A stretch of DNA of 64,000 nucleotides from Pantoea sp. Eser (GTDB lineage: Bacteria; Pseudomonadota; Gammaproteobacteria; Enterobacterales; Enterobacteriaceae), in assembly GCA_009830035.1 (NCBI GenBank), contig SZZY01000015.1:1-64000 (forward strand). Reading direction: 5' to 3'. A program made the translations under genes and the position numbers. Below the pieces are notes generated by a model that saw only the letters and a list, made by a program, of their open reading frames with translations, made no database searches and was not told the DNA's origin. This document shows positions 55,716-64,000 of this stretch, in pieces (the stretch's first letter is position 1; each line of letters begins with the position of its first letter).

Positions 55716-56390
55716 ATGGATATTTTGCAAGCGTTGCTGCATGCCTTGTGGCAACAGGACTACGAAACGCTTTCCGACCCCACGCTGGTATGGGCCATTT
55801 ACGGCGTGCTGTTTATGATTTTATTTCTGGAAAATGGCCTGCTTCCCGCCGCCTTTTTGCCCGGCGACAGTCTGCTGATTCTGGTCGGCGTGCTGATTGC
55901 TAAAGGCACCATGAGTTTCCCATTAACCATTCTGGTACTGACTACCGGCGCCAGCCTCGGCTGCTGGGTGAGTTATATTCAGGGGCGCTGGCTCGGCAAT
56001 ACGCCAACGGTGCAAAAATGGTTATCCCACCTGCCCGCACAATATCATCTGCGCGCCCACAGCCTGTTTCACCGGCACGGTTTATCGGCGCTGCTGATTG
56101 GCCGCTTTATCGCCTTTGTCCGCACCCTGCTGCCGACCATCGCCGGATTATCCGGCCTGAGCAATGCCCGCTTTCAGTTCTTCAACTGGGTCAGCGCCTT
56201 CCTCTGGGTGGTGATTTTAACCGTGCTGGGCTTTGCACTGGGCAAAACGCCGATTTTCCGCCGTTATGAGGATGAACTGATGTTCTTCCTCATGATGCTG
56301 CCGCTGGCGCTGCTGGTGTTTGGCCTGGTGGGATCGCTGGTGGTGTTATGGCGTAAACGACAGGCGGATCAAAACGGGAAAGCGGAGTAA
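55716..56390 (+). CDS. yqjA: DedA-family membrane protein YqjA
   Basis: The 224-residue inner-membrane protein matches E. coli YqjA, a DedA/VTT-family transporter-like protein needed for proton-motive-force maintenance and alkaline or drug tolerance. Conserved segments are [48 protein letters not shown] 55716 has AGGAAAG upstream and fits the E. coli start. The TAA overlaps the mzrA ATG by one base. Confidence 0.94.
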   Translation: MDILQALLHALWQQDYETLSDPTLVWAIYGVLFMILFLENGLLPAAFLPGDSLLILVGVLIAKGTMSFPLTILVLTTGASLGCWVSYIQGRWLGNTPTVQKWLSHLPAQYHLRAHSLFHRHGLSALLIGRFIAFVRTLLPTIAGLSGLSNARFQFFNWVSAFLWVVILTVLGFALGKTPIFRRYEDELMFFLMMLPLALLVFGLVGSLVVLWRKRQADQNGKAE

Positions 56391-56737
56391 TGAAATTACT
56401 ACAGGCTATTCCTAAACGGTGGTTACCGTGGTTGATTGCTGCCGTTTTTGCGCTGATTGCGATTGGCATTGCGCCGACGCTGATGCGGCATGAAACGGTG
56501 GTGCAGATTCGCGTTTCCCACGCCGGTGCCACCCTGCCCGACGGCTTCTATCTTTATCAACAGCTGAGCGCCCAGGGGATTCGCATTAAGAGCATTACCC
56601 CGGCCGGCGACGCGCTGATCATTCATTTCGACAGTGAAGAACATAGCCTAGCCGCGCAGAAAGTTCTGCGCCGTCTGCTGCCTCAGGGCTTTATTGTGGC
56701 GCAACACGAACAGTCTCAACGCATGTCGCTGGCGTAA
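56390..56737 (+). CDS. mzrA: EnvZ/OmpR modulator MzrA
   Basis: The 115-residue protein has one N-terminal membrane helix ([19 protein letters not shown]) and a small periplasmic domain, as in E. coli MzrA, which links the CpxAR and EnvZ/OmpR systems by interacting with EnvZ. Start codon overlap TAATG with yqjA indicates coupling. The [27 protein letters not shown] segment is conserved. Confidence 0.88.
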   Translation: MKLLQAIPKRWLPWLIAAVFALIAIGIAPTLMRHETVVQIRVSHAGATLPDGFYLYQQLSAQGIRIKSITPAGDALIIHFDSEEHSLAAQKVLRRLLPQGFIVAQHEQSQRMSLA

Positions 56738-56757
56738 TACCCTTTTCCTCGCTGTTA

Positions 56758-56798
56758 TCACTTCAGAGCGTGTCGCCGGCTTGCACGCTCTGAAGTGA
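56758..56798. repeat. Perfect 15-bp inverted repeat after mzrA
   Basis: TCACTTCAGAGCGTG (56758-56772) and CACGCTCTGAAGTGA (56784-56798) flank an 11-nt loop. The position fits a terminator or mRNA-stabilising hairpin for yqjA-mzrA, but no T tract follows. Confidence 0.65.
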
Positions 56799-56933
56799 AC
56801 TCTATCTCCCGGTGTTCTTTGAACTTTTTACCGCTAATGTCTATGCTTAAGCGAGAGTTGATTCTCAGCACGCAGCGCAAGCGGATTCGCGGCGTGGTGA
56901 CGGGTCAGGTAGCAACGGAAGGTACAAAGCCTG

Positions 56934-57308
56934 ATGAAATATCAAGTATTACTGGGAATCGCGCTGTTTTCGCTGCCAGGATCGTTGCCGGCGGCTCAAT
57001 CACTGTGTCAGCAGAAAGAACAGGACATTCAGCGCGAGATTGAGATGGCGCAGAAGCATAACAATCAGCGTCGCGTCAACGGTCTGGAGCGTGCACTGAC
57101 CGAGGTGCGTGCCGACTGTACTGACAAGAAGCTTGAGGCTGCGCATCTGGAAAGAATTAACGCTCAGAAGCAGAAAGTTGCTGAGCGCGAACACGAACTC
57201 AGGGAAGAGCGTGATGAGGGCCATGACAGGGACAAGATTGCTAAGCGAGAACAAAAACTGGATGACGCGCGCCGGGAGCTGAAGAAGTTACAGGCGGAGC
57301 CCTATTAA
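56934..57308 (+). CDS. yqjC: DUF1090 periplasmic protein YqjC
   Basis: The 124-residue protein has a signal peptide (KYQVLLGIALFSLPGSLPAAQS) and a long charged coiled coil (AQKHNNQRRVNGLERALTEV, REHELREERDEGHDRDKIAKREQKL). It matches E. coli YqjC, which is periplasmic and of unknown role. It leads the yqjC-D-E-K group. Confidence 0.9.
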   Translation: MKYQVLLGIALFSLPGSLPAAQSLCQQKEQDIQREIEMAQKHNNQRRVNGLERALTEVRADCTDKKLEAAHLERINAQKQKVAEREHELREERDEGHDRDKIAKREQKLDDARRELKKLQAEPY

Positions 57309-57343
57309 TCGGAATTAATCTACTGATGTTAAAGGAGTATTTT

Positions 57344-57649
57344 ATGTCTAAAGATACATCATCGGAACATTTGCGTGCTGAACTGAAAAACCTTGCTGAC
57401 ACCCTCGAAGAGGTGCTGAGCAGCAGCACTGAGAAATCCAAAGGCGAGCTGGATAAGCTGCGTAACAAAGCGCGTATGGCGCTGGACAGCTCACGTGAGC
57501 GCTTAGGCGAATCAAGCGAGCGCATCGCTGCCACCACCCGCGAAGCCGCGCAGAAAGCGGAAGCCTACGTGCGTGAAAATCCTTGGCATGGTGTCGGTAT
57601 TGGTGCAGCGATTGGCGTCGCACTGGGCATCCTCATTTCGCGTCGTTAA
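57344..57649 (+). CDS. yqjD: ElaB/YqjD/DUF883 membrane-anchored ribosome-binding protein
   Basis: The 101-residue protein has a helical, charged N-terminal region and a C-terminal glycine-rich membrane anchor (GVGIGAAIGVALGILISRR). E. coli YqjD anchors ribosomes to the membrane in stationary phase. ATG 57344 follows AGGAGTATTTT; an upstream in-frame start at 57326 lacks support. Confidence 0.93.
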   Translation: MSKDTSSEHLRAELKNLADTLEEVLSSSTEKSKGELDKLRNKARMALDSSRERLGESSERIAATTREAAQKAEAYVRENPWHGVGIGAAIGVALGILISRR

Positions 57650-57651
57650 TC

Positions 57652-58047
57652 ATGGCAGATTCACAGCATAACCACGGCCCGGCTAAAGGGGTCATTAACA
57701 TTGGTCAGCGTATCGTTACCACGCTGGTTGGTATGGTTGAGACGCGCGTTCGTCTGGCAGTGGTGGAGCTGGAAGAAGAGAAAGCTAACCTGATACAGCT
57801 GCTGTTGATGGTTGGCCTGACGATGCTGTTCACCGCTTTTGGCCTGATGAGTCTGATGGTATTGATCATCTGGGCAGTGGATGCGCAGTATCGACTGATG
57901 GCCATCGGTATCACCACCGGGACGCTGTTCCTGCTGGCGACTATCCTCGGACTCTGGACTCTACGTAAATCGCATCAGTCCACGCTGTTGCGCCACACGC
58001 GCAAAGAGCTGGATACTGACCGCAGCTTACTTGAGGATCAGCGTTAA
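57652..58047 (+). CDS. yqjE: Phage-holin-superfamily membrane protein YqjE
   Basis: The 131-residue protein has two adjacent membrane helices (LLLMVGLTMLFTAFGLMSLMVLIIW and an ATG-TGTLFLLATILGLW helix) within a charged helical frame; it is the YqjE (holin III-like) family. It starts 3 bp after yqjD and its TAA overlaps the yqjK ATG by one base. Confidence 0.92.
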   Translation: MADSQHNHGPAKGVINIGQRIVTTLVGMVETRVRLAVVELEEEKANLIQLLLMVGLTMLFTAFGLMSLMVLIIWAVDAQYRLMAIGITTGTLFLLATILGLWTLRKSHQSTLLRHTRKELDTDRSLLEDQR

Positions 58048-58331
58048 TGAGCCGCCGCGAGCGTGAAGAACGCATCCATGAACTGCTTAAGCATGTGCAG
58101 CAGCAGCGGCTTGATCTCAGCGCTGCGCGCCGTGACTGGCTGGAAGGGACCGCCCATTACGACCGCGGCTGGTTTGCTTTCCTCAGTTTACGCCGCTATC
58201 TGGCGATCGGCAGCAGCGCGCTGGCGATCTACTCGATTCGCAGTCCCAAAATGCTGTTACGCTGGGCAAAACGCGGGTTTGGCGCCTGGAGTACCTGGCG
58301 CATGATTAAATCCGCCCTGCCGCCGCGTTAA
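58047..58331 (+). CDS. yqjK: YqjK-like protein
   Basis: This 94-residue basic protein (MSRREREERIHELLKHVQQQR, WLEGTAHYDRGW) matches E. coli YqjK, of unknown function. The start overlaps the yqjE stop (TAATG). It has a weakly hydrophobic central helix (LAIGSSALAIYSI). It is the last gene of the group. Confidence 0.9.
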   Translation: MSRREREERIHELLKHVQQQRLDLSAARRDWLEGTAHYDRGWFAFLSLRRYLAIGSSALAIYSIRSPKMLLRWAKRGFGAWSTWRMIKSALPPR

Positions 58332-58341
58332 TCCTGCTTAA

Positions 58342-58366
58342 AGCCGGTCCTGAAAAGACCGGCTTA
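58342..58366 (+). terminator. Hairpin after yqjK
   Basis: AAGCCGGTC/GACCGGCTT stem with a 7-nt loop, 10 bp after the yqjK stop. The T content after it is poor, so termination efficiency is uncertain. Confidence 0.5.
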
Positions 58367-58533
58367 TCTTCATCAGAATTTCTGAAAAACATCGACAGTT
58401 TATATCGCTTACAACCTTTCTACGCCGCGACTATCATCTCCAGCTACCAACCCAATGAATGGCAGCACAGCTTTCAGCGGGAATAAACCCTGCGGGCAAC
58501 GGCCCTGCAGTATTTATAGCGTTGGAGTAAATG

Positions 58534-58947
58534 ATGAAAAAATTCGAAGATACTGGTTTGTTGCTGGCTCGCATCCTGATGCCAATCCTGTTCGTTACTG
58601 CGCGCTGGGGCAAAATCACCGGTTATGCGGCGACTCAGCAGTATATGGAAGCGATGGGCGTGCCTGGCGTGATGCTGCCGCTGGTTATCCTGCTCGAATT
58701 CGGCGGCGGCTTGGCGATTCTGTTCGGTTTCCTGACCCGCTTTACCGCGCTGTTTACTGCCGGTTTCACCATCCTGACGGCGTTCCTGTTCCACAGTAAC
58801 TTTGCCGAAGGCGTAAACCAGCTGATGTTTATGAAGAACATGTAGATTGCCGGCGGCTTCCTGGTGTTAGGTCTGGTGGGTCCAGGCGCTTACAGCATCG
58901 ACCGTCTGCTGAGCAAAAGAAAACCACAGTCTGCGATTGCACGCTAA
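58534..58947 (+). pseudogene. yqjF: yqjF, DoxX-family membrane protein, interrupted by amber
   Basis: YqjF is a four-helix DoxX-family inner-membrane protein. The frame from ATG 58534 (GGAG upstream) matches E. coli (GKITGYAATQQYMEAMGVPGVMLPLVILLEFGGGLAILFG). It meets TAG at 58843-58845 after MFMKNM. The same frame then reads IAGGFLVLG...GPGAYSIDRLLSK to TAA 58945. A conserved Gly is also Arg here (TARWGKIT). The last helix would be lost without read-through. Confidence 0.85.
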
Positions 58948-58977
58948 ACTCAGGTAAGCATCATCACAGACAGACTT

Positions 58978-59008
58978 AACAGGGCGAGGAAATAACCTCG
59001 CCCTGTTT
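58978..59008 (+). terminator. yqjF terminator
   Basis: AACAGGGCGAGG/CCTCGCCCTGTT perfect 12-bp stem with a 6-nt loop and a T3 end, between yqjF and yqjG. Confidence 0.75.
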
Positions 59009-59022
59009 GCATTGGAGGCAAT

Positions 59023-60022
59023 ATGGGACAGCTAACTGATGGTGTCTGGCATGACACCTGATACGACAACCAAATCGACCGGCGGACGCTTCAAGCGTTC
59101 AGCCTCGGCCTAGCGCAACTGGGTCACGGCAGATGGCAGCGCCGGCCCCGACGGTAAAGCAGGATTCACCGCCGAGCGTGACCGCTATCATCTCTATGTT
59201 TCGCTGGCTTGCCCGTGAGCGCACCGCACCCTGCTGATGCGTCAGCTTAAAGGACTGGATAGCATGATTGATGTGTCAGTGGTGCACCCGCCGATGCTGG
59301 AAAATGGCTGGACCTTTGACGATGAGTTTGAGCAGGCAACCGGCGATAAGCTCTATCAGAATGAGTTTCTCTATCAGCTCTATCTGCACGCCGATCCACA
59401 CTACAGCGGCCGCGTGACGGTGACGGTGACGGTGACGGTGACGGTGACGGTATTGTGGGACAAGCAGCAGAACACCATCGTCAGCAATGAATCCGCCGAT
59501 ATCATCCGGATGTTCAACAGCGCGTTTGATGCGGTTGGCGCCCGAGCCGGCGACTATTACCCGCCTGAACTGCGTGAAAAAATCGATAAGCTGAACGGCT
59601 GGATTTATGACACGGTGAATAACGGCGTCTACAAAGCGGGCTTCGCCACCTCACAGTCGGCCTATGACGAAGCGGTCACCGCGCTGTTTCATTCGCTGTC
59701 ACGGCTGGAGCAGATCCTCGGCCAGCATCGTTATCTGACTGGCGATCGGCTGACCGAAGAGGATCTGCGCTTGTGGACCACGCTGATGTGTTTCGATCCG
59801 GTCTACGTCACGCATTTCAAATGCGATCGTCATCGCATCGGTGATTTCATTAATCTCAGCGGCTTCCTGCACGATATTTACCAGATGCCCGGTATCGCAG
59901 AGACGGTTAACCTGCCGCATATCCGCCATCACTACTATTGCAGTCATAAAACCATCAACCCCAACGGCGTAATTTCGCTGGGACCGGCGTTTGACTGGGA
60001 TGAGCCGCACGGTTGCGGTTAA
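59023..60022 (+). pseudogene. yqjG: yqjG, glutathionyl-hydroquinone reductase, multiple lesions
   Basis: YqjG is a Xi-class glutathione transferase that reduces glutathionyl-hydroquinones. ATG 59023 (TTGGAGGCAAT) opens MGQLTDGVWHDT. TGA at 59059 replaces Trp, one base is gained near 59070, TAG lies at 59111-59113 and a second TGA at 59216 replaces the Trp after the catalytic Cys (ACPWAHR in E. coli). The frame is then open from GLDSMIDVSVVHPP to the end. Position 59414-59449 holds a hexanucleotide expansion. The C-terminus (EPHGCG) is shorter than in E. coli. Confidence 0.9.
59414..59449 (+). repeat. (GTGACG)6 hexanucleotide repeat in yqjG
   Basis: Six perfect tandem GTGACG units encode an alternating Val/Thr run (RVTVTVTV...VLW). 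E. coli YqjG has RVTVPVLW at this site, so five or so repeat units appear to have been added in frame. Confidence 0.92.
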
Positions 60023-60087
60023 GCCAGCCCGCTCAACGCGGATCGGATGATGCCAGAGGTGCATCGCCCGATCCGCCGCCGCATGGG

Positions 60088-60672
60088 TCAGCGAAAACAT
60101 ATGACGAAAATGGAGAGTTGCGGCGTCAACCGGTTGAGTAAGCCCAGCGTCAGATTAAGCGCCAGCAACAGCGTAATTACCGGCATACCAATTCTTAAGC
60201 CGCAGCTAAAAATAATCGCCGCCGCCTCGGTTAACAGATAAAAGCCACTGTTACTGACCGGCACGGCGCTAACCGGTAACAGGTTATAGCTGTCGGCCAG
60301 CACCGGCATGGTCTGATTGCCGGAGGGATCAAAAAAGGCGGCAAATGAGAGCCCCATCTGCAGGCCGATCACTTCACCGCTATAGCGCATGGCGGCAAAA
60401 ATAAACTGCACCGTCAACCCGATAGCAGCGCCAATAACCACCTCTTTCAGGGTAATCCATAAGCCGGTTAACGACAGCAGGGCAATCTGGCCATCCGGCA
60501 GGTTTTGCCCGATAAGAAACGCGATCAGCACCGCCAGCCCAATCCTCACTTTCTTTACCGCCACTCTTTCGCTGAAAATCGGTGCGGTAGAGAATAAGCC
60601 CAGCGTGCGGGTTAATGGCCAAAAGTATTGATTAATAAGGTAGGTGATCTCAGGCAGCGGCAGGCTTTGCAT
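60088..60672 (-). pseudogene. fliR: fliR, flagellar export gate protein, internally deleted and 3'-truncated
   Basis: FliR is a membrane component of the flagellar type III export gate. From ATG 60672 the sequence is typical (LFSTAPIFSERVAVKKVRIGLAV, MGLSFAAFFDPSGNQTMPVLA). About 25 codons are then missing: PVLA joins DSYNLLPVS directly. The frame ends shortly after NRLTPQLSIFVI with a shift, and the expected last helices are not found in any frame before yqjG. The gene is probably cut by the rearrangement that placed the cluster here. Confidence 0.85.
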
Positions 60673-60675
60673 AAT

Positions 60676-60947
60676 TTAACGGATTATCGTGGCGATATTG
60701 CTGAATACGTTGTGCATATAATGCATTAACACGTCCCCAGCATCCACGGCCCGAGCACAATAATTACCACGATCACGGTCAGGATCTTGGAAATAAACGA
60801 CAGCGTTGATTCATTAATCTGGGTGGTGGCCTGTAATATGCTGACGATCAATCCGGTAAACATCGAGCCGAGCAGTAACGGCGCAGCCACCATCAGGGCA
60901 ACCTTGATTGATTGGAAACCCAGCCCTATTACACTTTCTGACGTCAT
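60676..60947 (-). pseudogene. fliQ: fliQ, flagellar export gate protein, frameshifted near the end
   Basis: FliQ (about 89 residues) has two membrane helices. The frame MTSESVIGLGFQSIKVALMVAAPLLLG...TQINESTLSFISKI is open until GPWMLG, where one G appears lost and the frame closes at 60726. The next frame continues DVLMHYMHNVFSNIATIIR and ends at TAA 60676, three bases before fliR, which is the expected tail. Confidence 0.85.
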
Positions 60948-60959
60948 TTTATTTCTCGC

Positions 60960-61712
60960 TTAGCTATAGAAACTTTGTGCCAGTGAACCGAGGATTAACT
61001 GCCAGCCATCGACCAGCACAAACAGCATCAGCTTGAAGGGTAACGACATGGTCGCTGGCGGCACCATAATCATCCCCTGCGCCATCAGCACGCTGGCTAC
61101 CACCAGATCGATAATCAGAAAAGGCATGAAAATAGTGAAACCAATCTGGAAACCTCTTTTCCGCTCACTGGTGACAAACGCCGGTAGCAGGATACGCATC
61201 GGCACCGCATCGCGGCTGGCGTAATTCGGCAGCCTGGCGATACGGGTGAACAGGGCCAGATCGGTCTGGCGGGTCTGCTCAAACATAAAATTACGCATCG
61301 GCAGCGCCCCTTTTTCCAGCGCTTCCTGCAGGGTGAGCTTATCCTGAGAAAGCGGCAGCCAGGCGGTATCGTAGACCTGGGACAGCACCGGCGACATGAC
61401 AAAAAAAGTCAGAAACAGCGCCAGTCCAAGCAGTACCTAGTTCGGCGGAGAAGAGGCAGTGCACAAAGCGTTACGCAACAGCCCCAGCACGATGATGATG
61501 CGGGTAAAACCGGTCATCATTAACAGCACGGCAGGCAGTAGCGTCAACGAGGTTAACAGTACCAGCGTCTGCACCGGCAGCGACCAGTTTTCCCCGTGCG
61601 CGCCATGCCCAATCAGGATATCGCCGTTAGCAACCCAGGCTGAACGCGAACATACCAGCATCAGCAGCAGTAGCGGCACCAGACGGCGGATCCAGCCAGT
61701 GGCGCGTTTCAT
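60960..61712 (-). pseudogene. fliP: fliP, flagellar export gate protein, single amber codon
   Basis: FliP forms the core of the export gate. The frame from ATG 61712 has a cleavable signal sequence ([15 protein letters not shown]) and four membrane helices. TAG at 61437-61439 lies in [15 protein letters not shown], where FliP proteins have an invariant Gln. The same frame then runs to TAA 60960 ([33 protein letters not shown]). Apart from the amber codon the gene looks sound, like exuT. Confidence 0.9.
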
Positions 61713-62041
61713 CCGCGATTCCCCGGTTTTTTAGTGATACTGCGCAACAGCATCTGCTGAAAATTGCTGGTGGGCACATCCTCTTCATCAGCCGCGTGGT
61801 ACTTATCCATTTCGGTCAGCAGCGTAATGCCGCTCGGCGTGACGCTAAGCAGTAAACAGCGATCGGCAACTCCAACAATCACCACCCGCTCGCGCTGGCC
61901 CAAAACAAAACTGTGCTTAATTTCCAGCAAACCTTTGCCGCTGGACAGCGCGCCTCCCCACCGACTGCGGCGCAGCAGCAAGGCGGCAATCACAATCGTT
62001 ATCACCACCAGCGATAACGCACCACTGATGTTAAGCAACAT
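61709..62041 (-). CDS. fliO: fliO, flagellar biosynthesis protein (start uncertain)
   Basis: FliO is a small membrane protein that assists FliP assembly. The frame has one membrane helix ([19 protein letters not shown]) and a cytoplasmic domain ([22 protein letters not shown]). TGA overlaps the fliP ATG (ATGA). The first in-frame ATG is 62041, but coding sequence runs open upstream to 62110. There ACG overlaps the fliN TAA exactly where a TAATG start would be expected, so the original ATG may have mutated to ACG. Expression is therefore doubtful. Confidence 0.75.
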   Translation of the reverse strand: MLLNISGALSLVVITIVIAALLLRRSRWGGALSSGKGLLEIKHSFVLGQRERVVIVGVADRCLLLSVTPSGITLLTEMDKYHAADEEDVPTSNFQQMLLRSITKKPGNRG

Positions 62042-62109
62042 TGATCCGGTCGAAGCCGTTTCATTTAACAGCGGAATAGCCTGTATGTGGGCGGGGATCG
62101 CGGTATTCG

Positions 62110-62514
62110 TTATCGACTCAGTCGCTGCATTCTTTCTGAAGGCGTAATAATATCGGTAATGCGAACGCCAAATTTATCCGACACCACCACCACTTCGCCC
62201 TGCGCAATCAGATAACGGTTGATCAGAATATCCAGCGGCTCACCGGCCAGTCCTTCAAGCGGAACCACTGCCCCCTGACTCAGGCGCAATAGCTCTTTAA
62301 TTGTCATTTTGGTACGGCCTGATTACACGGTCATTTTTACCGGGATATCCAGTACCAGATTTAAATCCTCTGACAAACTTAACGGCGTTTCCTCTTTAGT
62401 CGGCTCGGCGGTGGCAGAACTGCTTTCAACAGCCCGTTGCTCACTCGTGGCTTCCCCCCAGAGATCGTCAACGGCCTGCTCGTCAGTACCGGTTGGCAGA
62501 ATGGTGTCACTCAT
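62110..62514 (-). pseudogene. fliN: fliN, flagellar motor switch protein, in-frame ochre codon
   Basis: FliN forms the C-ring with FliM and FliG. From ATG 62514 the N-terminal part reads MSDTILPTGTDEQAVDDLWGE and LNLVLDIPVKMTV, then TAA at 62323-62325. The same frame goes on through GRTKMTIKELLRLSQGAVVPLEGLAGEPLDILIN...GVRITDIITPSERM to TAA 62110. E. coli has Glu at the stop site. The essential C-terminal domain lies after the stop. Confidence 0.88.
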
Positions 62515-62517
62515 TCG

Positions 62518-63491
62518 TTATTTTGCCTTGTTGAACGGTAATAAAGAGGGCGCGAAAATGTCGTCAATTTTAATCGCCAGCTGTTTATTAAGCAGACCAT
62601 ATCTACCGCTAAAAACAGGATGCCCATCTGAATAAACCTGTATCACATCCGGCTTATCCAGTGAAATGACATCCCCTTTCTTTAAATTCATAATTCGGGG
62701 AACATGGTAGGGATTTCCGCCAGTCTGGCAACCAAATCCAGTTCAGTATCCCGCACCTGATGCGATAAGGTACTGTGCCATTGCTCATTTTCATGACGTG
62801 AATGTTCACGCGGTGGATTGGTTAACAGCTCGCGCAGCGGTTCAATAATGCTGAATGGAATACAGATATCCAGCTCCTCGGTGTGCGAATCAATTTCAAT
62901 TGAAAATGAGGTGGTTACCACAATGTCATTGGGCGATGACGTGATGTTAGTAAACTTTATCTGCGTTTCTGAACGTACAAACTGGGTCTGAAGTTTAAAT
63001 ATTGAACTCCATGCCTCATCATACGAGGACTGCGCCATCGACATAATACGTCTGATAATACGCTGTTCTGTCGGGGTAAATTCACGCCCATCGCCGCCAA
63101 ACAGGTTATCCACCGCCATCGACACCAAGTGGGGCGAGAAAGCGAAGAGCGCAGTACCGCGCAACGGATTCATATGCACTAAATTAAGATTAGTGGGTAC
63201 CGGTAAATTACGCGCAAACTCATGGTAAGGCTGGATACGGATAACGCCAGCGGTGACGTCCGGGTTACGGCGCAGCAGGTTAAACATATCCATACGGAAC
63301 TGGCGCGCAAACCGTTCATTAATAATTTCAAGTGACTGCATACGATCGCGAATAACACGACGCTGCGTGTTAGTGTCATAGGGTCTGATCTCGTCACCCC
63401 CTGATGTTGCCTTAAAATTTTCACTTTCTGCGCTGTTGCCGCCATTTAAAAGACGGTCAATTTCAGCCTGAGATAATATACTGTCAGACAT
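62518..63491 (-). pseudogene. fliM: fliM, flagellar motor switch protein, frameshifted near the C-terminus
   Basis: FliM binds CheY-P and couples signalling to rotor switching. The frame starts MSDSILSQAEIDRLLNGGNS (CheY-binding peptide) and continues through RRNPDVTAGVIRIQPYHEFARNLPVPTNLNL. It closes at 62688 after AEIPTMFPEL. The adjacent frame carries the expected end, LKKGDVISLDKPDVIQVYSDGHPVFSGRYG, to TAA 62518. The lost part is the FliN-binding domain. Confidence 0.87.
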
Positions 63492-63496
63492 AGTTT

Positions 63497-64000
63497 CTAC
63501 CGTATAATAAAGGCATTAAATAATACGTCATCAACTGTTGCGTGGTGCTGATCGGTCAATGGCAGACTCACGACGTCTTTTATTTTCCTGATGAGATCAA
63601 GCTTACCCGTCTCGGTTGCCAGTTCAGCCCCGGTTTGCTGAGAAAACAGCAGCAATAAACGACTGCGAACTTCAGGTAAGAATTGCCCGATCAGCACCTT
63701 CGAATTTTCATCTTTTAGCCGCAGCGTTAAACCGACGTATAACACGCGACCGCTATCATTTTCGACCGGCTTAAGACTGACGGTAAAGGTATCCAACTCG
63801 ATATAGATTGGCTGCTTTGCGGCGACATTTTTTTCAGCTGACTCGGTTTTTTGAGCTGTCTCTTTCTCTGCCTTACCCTGAGACTTTATTGTATTAATTT
63901 GGTAAAACATGTAGCCAGCCATGCCGCCCAATGCCGGAATAATTAACATCAGCAGCAAAATAATTAATGATCGTTTACTTCCTTTTCCAGATGCTTTCTT
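63497..64000 (-). CDS. fliL: fliL, flagellar basal body-associated protein (partial)
   Basis: FliL is a single-pass membrane protein around the motor. The coding frame enters from beyond the window edge with KKASGKGSKRSLIILLLMLIIPAL (basic N-terminus and membrane helix) and ends FNAFIIR at TAG 63497, 5 bp before fliM. The periplasmic stomatin-like part (YIELDTFTVSLKP, LPEVRSRLLLLFSQQ) is present. No lesion is seen in the visible part; the start codon lies outside the window. Confidence 0.88.
   Translation of the reverse strand, partial: KKASGKGSKRSLIILLLMLIIPALGGMAGYMFYQINTIKSQGKAEKETAQKTESAEKNVAAKQPIYIELDTFTVSLKPVENDSGRVLYVGLTLRLKDENSKVLIGQFLPEVRSRLLLLFSQQTGAELATETGKLDLIRKIKDVVSLPLTDQHHATVDDVLFNAFIIR

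Noticed and set aside
57652..58047. YqjE as a phage lysis holin
   Set aside because: The holin-superfamily similarity is a membrane-topology match. The context is the conserved yqjC-D-E-K group and no lysis genes are nearby.

Overview
The window looks like chromosome from a member of the Enterobacterales, most likely Erwiniaceae (Erwinia/Pantoea-like). Gene order follows the Escherichia coli parE-to-yqjG segment, and protein matches to E. coli gene products are close throughout. This rests on remembered family sequences; no database search was run.

Region 1 (1-27,720) is conserved core. It carries ygiN, a LysR regulator, the nudF-yqiB-cpdA-yqiA-parE operon, tolC with a Mar/Sox/Rob-like box, ygiB-ygiC, ygiD, ribB behind an FMN riboswitch, ubiK, ygiF-glnE-hldE, ygiM, cca, uppP, folB, plsY, tsaD and the rpsU-dnaG-rpoD macromolecular synthesis operon. 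Essential genes here are intact. Only yqiB (amber codon), ygiB (three frameshifts) and ygiC (one frameshift) are damaged.

Region 2 (27,720-41,720) is accessory and heavily eroded. It holds mug and a TetR-type regulator (both broken), an SDR dehydrogenase with a clear operator, tRNA-Ile2 (CAT), a low-GC stretch with a broken serine-acetyltransferase-like gene, and a chaperone-usher fimbrial locus with DUF1120-type subunits. After these come ddlA (intact), a broken GGDEF protein, a broken beta-carbonic anhydrase/SulP pair, a broken HAD lipoprotein phosphatase and an intact YfiH-like protein.

Region 3 (41,860-60,020) returns to E. coli-like order, but most metabolic genes are pseudogenes: fadH, a clc/rlmG deletion chimera, ygjR, sstT, uxaA, uxaB, uxaC, exuT, yqjF and yqjG. 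The regulator exuR, the Mn-riboswitch gene alx, and yqjA-mzrA-yqjC-yqjD-yqjE-yqjK remain open.

Region 4 (60,088-64,000) is a flagellar export/C-ring block, fliL-M-N-O-P-Q-R, on the minus strand. Most members carry a stop, a frameshift or a deletion, and fliR has lost its 3' end next to yqjG.

The overall picture is a genome losing dispensable functions (galacturonate use, flagella, fimbriae, unsaturated fatty-acid oxidation) while core genes are kept, as in a recently host-restricted lineage. Some single-base lesions could be assembly or base-calling errors, which sequence alone cannot exclude. Two patterns stand out. About two thirds of the in-frame premature stops are TAG. Several lesions also carry a mechanistic signature: a palindrome-perfecting change, a 14-bp tandem duplication, a hexanucleotide expansion and deletion fusions.
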